Assembly: GCA_023389425.1 (NCBI GenBank)
Contig: JAEWEK010000156.1
Span: 1-37,780, forward strand
Direction of reading: 5' to 3'
Length of the DNA: 37,780 nucleotides
From: Pseudomonadota bacterium
Lineage (GTDB): Bacteria; Pseudomonadota; Gammaproteobacteria; Burkholderiales; Burkholderiaceae_D
The notes under the pieces are model-generated. The model ran no database searches. It worked only from the letters and a program-made list of their open reading frames with translations, and was not told the origin of the DNA. The position numbers and the translations under genes were made by a program. Shown one piece after another: positions 32,801 to 37,780 of the stretch; position 1 is the stretch's first letter; each line of letters opens with the position of its first letter.

Positions 32801-33995
32801 CCGCTTCGCGCCGACTCTGAACGTGAAGCTGTTCGGCCAGGGCGAACGCGCAGCGATGCTGGAACAGGCCGGCCCCTTCGACGTCATCGTCGCCAGCTAC
32901 GGCCTGCTGCAATTGGAAGCGCCGCTGTTCGCCAAGGTACGCTGGCACAGCATCGTGCTGGACGAGGCCCAGGCGATCAAGAACGCGCACACGCGCCGTT
33001 CGCAGGCGGTGATGGCGCTGCAGGGCGAGTTCCGCATGGTGGCCACCGGCACGCCTCTGGAAAATCATCTTGGGGAATTGTGGAACCTGTTCAGGTTCAT
33101 CAACCCTGGCCTGCTGGGCAGCGCCGACCAGTTCCAGCTGCGCTTCGCCAGCCCCATCGAAAAAGCGCAGGACAAGCGTGCCGAGAGCGCCGCCCGTTCG
33201 CGCCTAAAGCGCCTGACCCAACCCTTCATCCTGCGCCGCACCAAGGCGCAGGTGTTGTCCGAGCTGCCGCCGCGCACCGAGATCGTGCTGCCGGTGCAGC
33301 TGTCGGAACAGGAAACGGCGCTGTACGAATCGCTGCGCCGCGAAGCGCTGGACAAGCTGGCATCGCTGGAAGCGCCGCAAAGCCAGAAGGCGATCGCGAT
33401 CCTGGCCGAGATGATGAAGCTGCGCCGCGCCTGCTGCAATCCGGAGCTGGTGGCGCCGGGCCTGGGCATCGCGAGCAGCAAGCTGGCCGCGTTCGCGCAC
33501 CTGCTCGAAGGCCTGCTCGAGAACCGCCACAAGGTGCTGGTGTTCAGCCAGTTCGTCGATCACCTGACCCTGATCCGCAAGCATCTCGACAATCAAGGCG
33601 TGGCCTACCAGTACCTCGACGGCGCGACGCCGATGCAGGAGCGCAAACGGCGCGTGGACGCCTTCCAGTCCGGCGCGGGCGACGTGTTCCTCATCAGCCT
33701 GAAGGCGGGCGGCGTCGGCATCAACCTGACCGCGGCCGACTACGTGATCCATATGGATCCGTGGTGGAACCCGGCGGTGGAAGACCAGGCATCGGACCGC
33801 GCGCACCGCATGGGCCAGCAGCGGCCCGTCACCATCTACCGCCTGGTGGCGCGCCACACGATCGAGGAAGGCATCGTCGAACTGCACCAGCACAAGCGCG
33901 AGCTGGCCGACAGCCTGCTCGAGGGCAGCGACGCGGCGGCACGCATGGCGCCGGAAGACATGCTGAACATGCTCAAGCAGGGACTGTCGGCATGA
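29871..33995 (+). CDS. Large SNF2-family helicase with long N-terminal helical region
   Basis: A 1374-residue protein. The C-terminal third is a SNF2 translocase: ELRDYQVEGFNWLARL near 910, DDMGLGKT (937-944, Walker A K943), DEAQ box 1031-1034, VATGTPLENHLGELWNLF, then helicase C with VFSQFVDHL, LISLKAGGVGINLTAADYVI and QASDRAHRMGQQRPV near 1310. SNF2 motors move on double-stranded DNA without strand separation to remodel bound proteins. Residues 1-70 resemble a winged helix (LLGEPIGRSRLATFF, then LQQLGLVTQVTGRG). About 90-420 are all-helical, TPR-like. The middle (430-900) is a SNF2-associated region with alternating strands. Its start overlaps the S9 peptidase stop and its stop overlaps the next ATG, both as ATGA. 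Its specific task is not known. Confidence 0.9.
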   Translation: MTLREAFEGCSARQKDILAILALLGEPIGRSRLATFFTMMDEKVTGVALADDVARLQQLGLVTQVTGRGAVIAAEVSWPALDRVLKERRLSEFWAMYMEETPLRMDWQEQPVLRSYRQGTALLRIALLAGEGPRTVNSLLAACLRCHEAAYLHPLVEICSRPFEPGIIERINPVLRDDVLAVLVSHAQRDPANAPAIRAFALDHVAQGGASMALRAALAEHLFLCGRLDEAEGLLHDLDDSAALFFRGLLLLLRDELEPALDSFDKALKALRRETGKRKAVFEGIGGYLYVTGLLRSSDAKHLKAADAYLDIATRAVQNHDTAVYQQLSMLRHVRGGTADPEVLASRNWETALQPVMFRALLHYWLGVPLSAERRAQLEQHMDTAAAAGFDFIASQIGSVLGAVGAVGRDKEAIALRQRHRFSDMALWFEREQPWERQLNALISLQAETPAAAAEKESRLVWLVSYDAHLGVRDIEPREQKRDAQGNWTRGRAIGLKRLVEDAANIDYLSTQDLQAASAIGGYRHYGSGVRYEFDLDKALAALVGHPLLFLMDAPGTRIELLPGEPELLVKAGRGTVTITLQPPLRDQRGDVVVTRETPSRLRVVRIKDEHRRIAAIVGDGLEVPLEAERKVLAAIGAVSSIVTVQSDIGSSATDIEQVAADQRLHVHLLPYQQGLRMQVLVRPLPDAGPYYRPGEGAESVIADVAGVRTEARRKLNAEREAERQLTAACSALEHAEFEHGEWLLAAPMHCLELVAQLQELDADKCVIAWPDGQSFKVVKRADSKSVRINIKRDKDWFAADGEVAVDENKVLDLRSLLERMREGDGRFVALGENEFLALSHELHRRLMDLAAFGDLHGDGVRVHALASFSLEELAREAGSAKTDKAWRDHLKRMHASEAFVPALPNTLQAELRDYQVEGFNWLARLAHWGVGACLADDMGLGKTLQALALILSRAPDGPTLVVAPTSVCTNWIAEATRFAPTLNVKLFGQGERAAMLEQAGPFDVIVASYGLLQLEAPLFAKVRWHSIVLDEAQAIKNAHTRRSQAVMALQGEFRMVATGTPLENHLGELWNLFRFINPGLLGSADQFQLRFASPIEKAQDKRAESAARSRLKRLTQPFILRRTKAQVLSELPPRTEIVLPVQLSEQETALYESLRREALDKLASLEAPQSQKAIAILAEMMKLRRACCNPELVAPGLGIASSKLAAFAHLLEGLLENRHKVLVFSQFVDHLTLIRKHLDNQGVAYQYLDGATPMQERKRRVDAFQSGAGDVFLISLKAGGVGINLTAADYVIHMDPWWNPAVEDQASDRAHRMGQQRPVTIYRLVARHTIEEGIVELHQHKRELADSLLEGSDAAARMAPEDMLNMLKQGLSA

Positions 33996-34459
33996 ACACC
34001 GGCGCCGAAGTACTCGATTTCGTCAGGGCGCATGGCGTGGTGCTGGTGTCCGCGAGAGGGCCGGTACCGACGCTGGTCGATGCCATCGTGGGCGCGCCGG
34101 TCAAGGGCAGCTGGTGGGGCCATCCGGAGGGCAAACGCATTTTCAGGCTGCTGCAGGACCTGGCCGACCATGAGGACGTGCTCACCTGCCGCCTGGTCGA
34201 CGCCAAGCTGACGCTGGTGCACCGCCGCTTGTGGCCGGCGCTGGCCGCGGCGGCGCCGCTGCTCGCGACTGCGCATCTTGCGCGGGTCACGCAGGAACAT
34301 ACTCCGTCCGGACGCCATGTGAACCGCGAGACGCCCTTCCCCGACTGGCTTCCGGAAGATTCCGCACAGGCGGCGCGCGCGCTCGACCCACAGGCCGCGC
34401 TGGCGCTCCTCCTGCCGAATTTTGTTACAAAGCCGGGCAAGCCAAAGCCCGGCGATTGA
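33992..34459 (+). CDS. Conserved hypothetical protein, coupled to SNF2 gene
   Basis: I do not recognise a named family. The protein has 155 residues. The central block GSWWGHPEGKRIFRLLQDLADHEDVL, followed by CRLVDAKLTLVHRRLWPAL, looks strongly conserved in character (Trp, Gly and His runs), as in small nucleic-acid-handling proteins, but that is a guess. The first 30 residues form a helix plus strand that repeats hydrophobic positions. The C-terminal 40 residues are acidic, then Pro/Lys-rich. The ATG at 33992 overlaps the SNF2 stop by four bases (ATGA), so it is translated with the helicase, and a partner or accessory role is the natural reading. Tandem hairpins occur at and after its stop. 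Confidence 0.7.
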   Translation: MNTGAEVLDFVRAHGVVLVSARGPVPTLVDAIVGAPVKGSWWGHPEGKRIFRLLQDLADHEDVLTCRLVDAKLTLVHRRLWPALAAAAPLLATAHLARVTQEHTPSGRHVNRETPFPDWLPEDSAQAARALDPQAALALLLPNFVTKPGKPKPGD

Positions 34460-34491
34460 TGCTACTCTGGCGAGCCGTTGCACGACGGCTC
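34432..34491 (+). terminator. Tandem hairpins at the end of the S9-SNF2 operon
   Basis: Two perfect 7-bp stems: GCCGGGC/GCCCGGC (34432-34453, 8-nt loop, overlapping the last codons of the hypothetical gene) and GAGCCGT/ACGGCTC (34472-34491, 6-nt loop). Neither is followed by a T-run, so termination is probable only in combination. They could also mark a processing site before the DUF885 gene. Confidence 0.4.
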
Positions 34492-34524
34492 CCCTCGACC
34501 TCGATATTTACAGGGCCGAATCGA

Positions 34525-36396
34525 ATGATGAAATCGAAAATCGCGCTGGCCGTCATACTGGCCAGCGTGGCGCTGGCTCCCGCGGGCGCCAAGTCCAAAC
34601 CGACCAAGGCCAAGAGCAGCAAGGTCGCCAAGGGACACGCGGCATCCAAGTCCACGCATGCGAAAGCCGCGCCGGTACAGGCCAAGCCAAAGGTCGTGTC
34701 AGCGCCGGCCGCCGACCGCTGGCAGGACCGCGTGTTCGACAACCAGGCGATGCAATTCCTGACCGCGCTGTGGCGCATCGATCCGGACGCCGCGATCGGC
34801 GTCGGCAAGTTCGACACCGCCGCGCGCATGGACATCCCGGACCGCGAGACGCGGGCCAAGCGCCTCGCTTTCACCGACGAATGGCTGGGCAAGCTGCGCG
34901 CGGTGAACGCGTCGCGCCTGTCTGCCAAGCAGCGCACCGACCTCGCCCTCCTCATCAACAAGCTGGAGAACGACCGCTTCGACCTGACCACGCTGCGCGA
35001 ATTCGAATGGAACCCGGCGCAGTACAACATCGCCGAATCGCTGGACCTGATCCTGACCACCGACTACGCGGCCAAGCCGCAGCGCCTGCGCACCATCCTC
35101 AAGCGACTGGCGCGGGTGCCCGACTACTACAAGGCCGCGCAGGCTTCGCTGGTCAGCCCGACGCATGAACACACGATGCTGGCGTTGGCGCAGGCACCGG
35201 GCACGCTGGTGGTGCTGGCTGATCTCGGCGAGGCCGCACAGAAGGAAGCAAACCTGACGCCGCAGGAAAAAGCGATCTTCGCCGTGCGCGTGTCAAACGC
35301 CGGCAGCGCGGTACTGGCTTGGGTGCAGTACCTGGCGGACCTCGACAAGTCGCCGGAACAGGCGCAGCACGCGCGTTCCTTCAGGCTGGGCAAGGCCTTG
35401 TACGACCAGAAATTCGCGCTCGAGATCCAGTCTACCAGCACTGCCGAGCAGACCTATCAGAAAGCGCTTGCCGCACGCGACCAGCTGATGGCGCGCATGG
35501 ACGGGCTGTCGGACCAGCTGTGGGACAAGACCATGGGCAGCACGCCCAAGCCCGCGGACCGCTACAAGAAGATCGGCATGGTGATCGACAAACTGTCGGA
35601 GCACCACACCACCAAGGAAAACTTCTTCCCCGAGATCAAACGACAGATCCCGATGCTGCAGCAGTGGGTGACCTCGCACAAGCTGCTCGACCTCGATCCG
35701 AACAAGCCCCTGGAAGTGCGCGAGACGCCGATCTACAAGCGCGGCGTTGCCGGCGCCAGCATCGATGCGCCGGGACCTTATCGTCCGCGCGACAAGACCT
35801 GGTTCAACGTGACGCCGATGGACGGCCTGTCGAACGCCCAGGCCGAGAGCAGCCTGCGCGAGTACAACGACTGGATGCTGCAGATCCTCACGATCCACGA
35901 GGCGATCCCGGGCCATTACGCGCAGCTGGTGTACGCGAACCGCTCGCCGTCATTGGTCAAATCGCTGTTCGGGAATGGCGCGATGGTCGAAGGCTGGGCG
36001 GTGTACGGCGAGCGCATGATGCTCGACGCCGGCTACGGCGACAACGCGCCCGAGATGTGGCTGATGTGGTGCAAGTGGAACCTGCGCAGCGTGACCAACA
36101 CCATCCTCGACTACAGCGTGCATGTGCTGGGAATAACGCACGACCAGGCCATCGACCTGCTGGTGCGCCAGGCCTTCCAGACGCCGCAGGAAGCCGAGGA
36201 AAAGTGGCGCCGCGTGCAGCTGTCGTCGGTGCAGCTGACCAGCTACTTCAGCGGCTACAACGACATCATGGAGCTGCGCGAGAAGCGCAAGCAGGAGCTG
36301 GGTGACCGCTTCGACCTGAAGAAGTTCAACGAGCAGTTCCTGAGCTATGGGAATGCGCCGGTAAAGGTGATTTCGGAACTGATGCAGCAACAATAG
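34525..36396 (+). CDS. DUF885 family metallopeptidase, exported
   Basis: A 623-residue protein. The N-terminus MMKSKIALAVILASVALAPAGA is a signal peptide. It is followed by about 45 residues rich in Lys, Ala and Ser, a low-complexity linker unusual before a peptidase core. The catalytic core carries HEAIPGH (458-464), the HExxPGH variant of the zinc motif in DUF885, with the further family block MVEGWAVYGERMMLDAG near 490. DUF885 enzymes are predicted to be metallo-carboxypeptidases or dipeptidases. ATG 34525 is the first of two adjacent ATG codons, with AGGG about ten bases upstream. It stands alone between two hairpin regions. With the M3 pair and the S9 and M10 enzymes, the window holds five peptidases. 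Confidence 0.9.
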   Translation: MMKSKIALAVILASVALAPAGAKSKPTKAKSSKVAKGHAASKSTHAKAAPVQAKPKVVSAPAADRWQDRVFDNQAMQFLTALWRIDPDAAIGVGKFDTAARMDIPDRETRAKRLAFTDEWLGKLRAVNASRLSAKQRTDLALLINKLENDRFDLTTLREFEWNPAQYNIAESLDLILTTDYAAKPQRLRTILKRLARVPDYYKAAQASLVSPTHEHTMLALAQAPGTLVVLADLGEAAQKEANLTPQEKAIFAVRVSNAGSAVLAWVQYLADLDKSPEQAQHARSFRLGKALYDQKFALEIQSTSTAEQTYQKALAARDQLMARMDGLSDQLWDKTMGSTPKPADRYKKIGMVIDKLSEHHTTKENFFPEIKRQIPMLQQWVTSHKLLDLDPNKPLEVRETPIYKRGVAGASIDAPGPYRPRDKTWFNVTPMDGLSNAQAESSLREYNDWMLQILTIHEAIPGHYAQLVYANRSPSLVKSLFGNGAMVEGWAVYGERMMLDAGYGDNAPEMWLMWCKWNLRSVTNTILDYSVHVLGITHDQAIDLLVRQAFQTPQEAEEKWRRVQLSSVQLTSYFSGYNDIMELREKRKQELGDRFDLKKFNEQFLSYGNAPVKVISELMQQQ

Positions 36397-36407
36397 TCGC
36401 TGCTCAG

Positions 36408-36440
36408 ATTACTCCCCTCGCAGGGGCGACGGGGAGTAAT
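36408..36440. terminator. Long hairpin between the DUF885 and PAAR genes
   Basis: ATTACTCCCC (36408-36417) is the exact reverse complement of GGGGAGTAAT (36431-36440); the loop itself holds a TCGC/GCGA stem. It lies 12 bases past the DUF885 stop and 11 bases past the PAAR stop on the other strand, so it can end both convergent transcripts. Confidence 0.75.
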
Positions 36441-36451
36441 GGCGCAATCCG

Positions 36452-36718
36452 CTATCCGTGCGTTGCTGTAGCAATGCTCGCGATCAGCGTACACCCGCAT
36501 GCTGCGCGGTGACCATGCAAGGCGACCATGCGTCCGCCAATGAGGTAATTCGGCGCGCCCTCCACAATCGCATTCACGCCATGTCCCAGCATTGGGCAGG
36601 CGACGGTGTCTCCCATGCGGGCTATGCCGATGCCGTCAATAGTGTGAGTAATCGAGGCGGTAATAACGGAGCCGCCGTGCGATGTGAAATCTCCCAGACG
36701 AACTACCGGCAATGCCAT
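36452..36718 (-). CDS. PAAR domain protein (type VI secretion spike tip)
   Basis: An 88-residue protein that is essentially a single PAAR domain. It has LGDFTSHGGSVITAS followed by DGIGIARMGDTVACPMLGHG and a final IGGRMVALHGHRAACGCTLI. His and Cys residues for the tip metal site are visible. Such proteins cap the VgrG spike of the type VI secretion system and carry or recruit effectors. It is the third gene (reading leftward) after the toxin and presumed immunity genes, 21 bases behind the latter, so it may be the delivery partner of that toxin. Base composition is AT-richer than the core genes. No VgrG or other type VI gene is in this window. Confidence 0.88.
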   Translation of the reverse strand: MALPVVRLGDFTSHGGSVITASITHTIDGIGIARMGDTVACPMLGHGVNAIVEGAPNYLIGGRMVALHGHRAACGCTLIASIATATHG

Positions 36719-36739
36719 TTTTAATTCTTCCTTGCTTGA

Positions 36740-37336
36740 CTAACGCGTTCCGTGCGACGCCAAGTAATTCATTGCTCGCAATTTTACCTCTACATTCTCG
36801 TTGCATAACTCATCTTTTATACGGTTGCGCTCTCTTTGCTCAACTTCAGTAACACCAGGAACTCCGAGAGCATCCAATAATGCGAGCGCTGCCCTAGTAA
36901 CCGCGCTGGAATTGGTCTCAGTCAGAATGACTCGTCTAAAAAAATCAAGCGCTTGCGTAGTAACAGGCGTGTTGCTAACTGCAGTTACAACTAGTGCCCT
37001 CAATCGTTCAACGTAGCCTGGATAATCTTCGATCATATGGCTCTGATACGACAGGTCGCTGGAATGTCTTATTAACTCCTTCTGCAGCATATAAATATGA
37101 GCGTAGCTATCCCCACGCCGTTTCGCTTCGTATTCCTTCACGACGTTGAATGCTTTCTTTGGATCAACAACAAATAGCCACTCAACAGAAAATGGAAGCT
37201 CGCTTACCAATAGTTCGAACACCTCATCCTTTTCATAAGGGGCAAGTCCTTCGAACGCGTCTCGACTGTAACCATCCGCTTTTTCACTGCCAGTCATTTT
37301 GTATTGCCGCATGAATTCGTCGTAGGCCGCTGTCAT
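36740..37336 (-). CDS. Presumed immunity protein for the adjacent toxin (unrecognised family)
   Basis: A 198-residue protein, mainly helical and acidic, with no family I can name. Segments such as YAHIYMLQKELIRHSSD, then VERLRALVVTAVSNTPVTTQALDFFRRVILTETNSSAVTRAALALLDALGV suggest HEAT- or Imm-like helical repeats. ATG 37336 has GGAG nine bases upstream. An upstream TTG at 37351 is a weaker alternative. The toxin stop (37338-37340) precedes this ATG by one base, a typical toxin-immunity arrangement. The immunity role is inferred from position only. Low GC matches the neighbouring toxin and PAAR genes. Confidence 0.6.
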   Translation of the reverse strand: MTAAYDEFMRQYKMTGSEKADGYSRDAFEGLAPYEKDEVFELLVSELPFSVEWLFVVDPKKAFNVVKEYEAKRRGDSYAHIYMLQKELIRHSSDLSYQSHMIEDYPGYVERLRALVVTAVSNTPVTTQALDFFRRVILTETNSSAVTRAALALLDALGVPGVTEVEQRERNRIKDELCNENVEVKLRAMNYLASHGTR

Positions 37337-37337
37337 A

Positions 37338-37780
37338 TCATTTATCTCCAAATAGCTCTTTAGTCACGGTACTTTTGGTCTCGACTTTCATAGTTTCGAG
37401 TACGTTACCCGCACGGTCCAAGCTGAAAACATTTATCGAAGTGACTTTTCCTGTCTCCATGATGGTCGGCCACTCGTACTCCCGCCAAATAGTGCCTCCA
37501 CCTGGAAATTTTTTAAAGTCTTGAATAACGTCGATCACTCCAGTTGCGTCGCTTGAGTAGTTGGCAGAGACCCTACCCCAGAGATCCCAGCCGTGTGGCT
37601 CCATATCACCTTCGATCCAAGTGAACGTGTTATTCAGGTCGGTCCAGTCATCGATAACCTTGCCTCCTGGGGTTTGCTCTAGGATGGTTTTTCCCTTGCT
37701 TTTTGCAATCTCTGCGGCAAAATTTTTGCTGCCGGACCAGAACATTTTTTCTTTGTCGGAGCTGACATCAAGTCTTGCAA
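37338..37780 (-). CDS. C-terminal part of a polymorphic toxin (5' end beyond window)
   Basis: An open reading frame enters from the right edge and ends at TGA 37338. The 146 visible residues look like a self-contained toxin domain. After a short linker it has KMFWSGSKNFAAEIAKSKG, then TILEQTPGGKVIDDW, an FWSG...TLE-type pattern I associate with C-terminal domains of polymorphic toxins. Next come FTWIEGDMEPHGWDLWGRVSANYS and FPGGGTIWREYEWPTIM. An ATG at 37745 is internal to the frame, so it should not be taken as the start. The biochemical activity is not identified; possible catalytic residues are Glu, His and Trp in the IEGDMEPHGW stretch. The immunity and PAAR genes follow on the same strand. 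Confidence 0.6.
   Translation of the reverse strand, partial: ARLDVSSDKEKMFWSGSKNFAAEIAKSKGKTILEQTPGGKVIDDWTDLNNTFTWIEGDMEPHGWDLWGRVSANYSSDATGVIDVIQDFKKFPGGGTIWREYEWPTIMETGKVTSINVFSLDRAGNVLETMKVETKSTVTKELFGDK

Overview
The window is high-GC DNA of the Oxalobacteraceae (Massilia/Duganella/Janthinobacterium) type. This rests on strong G/C third-position bias, a priA-hemE gene pair as in many betaproteobacteria, a serralysin-like protease ending in DUF4214 repeats, an M3 and DUF885 peptidase complement, and a palindromic repeat of a kind I associate with this family. The assignment is inference; no rRNA or tRNA gene is present to confirm it.

Layout, left to right. 1-3040: a truncated membrane GGDEF cyclase, a lone cyclic-nucleotide-binding protein translationally coupled to an AI-2E family permease, and a 128-bp inverted-repeat element. 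3049-5672: YgiQ-type radical SAM protein and DUF4404. 5797-6759: a lower-GC two-gene cassette, DUF2188 plus a Rossmannoid protein resembling nucleoside deoxyribosyltransferase/TIR folds, which is a possible defence or stress module. 6864-11251: two tandem exported M3 metallopeptidases. 11499-14096: TipAS-type MerR regulator with its operator, a GMC-like oxidoreductase whose start codon lies in a 13-bp perfect hairpin, and slyX. 14125-17965: CelD/BioF2-type acyltransferase and an M10-like protease with DUF4214. 18159-24164: Rep/UvrD helicase, a winged-helix protein with a transglutaminase-like triad, DUF1857, a dihydrolipoamide-dehydrogenase-like enzyme and a Sel1-like exported protein. 24221-27843: priA and hemE, separated by 515 bp of AT-rich DNA containing DnaA-box-like 9-mers. 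27937-34459: an S9 peptidase, a 1374-residue SNF2 helicase and a small conserved protein, joined by ATGA overlaps. 34525-36396: DUF885 metallopeptidase. 36452-37780: a lower-GC polymorphic toxin (partial), presumed immunity protein and PAAR protein.

Most genes are housekeeping or envelope/peptide-turnover functions. The strongest candidates for something undescribed are the priA-hemE intergenic region (an origin or DnaA-titration candidate, near where the prevailing gene direction flips), the DUF2188/NDT-like pair, the winged-helix/transglutaminase protein with its shared regulatory region, and the toxin-immunity-PAAR cassette. No CRISPR array, insertion sequence, integrase or tRNA was seen.
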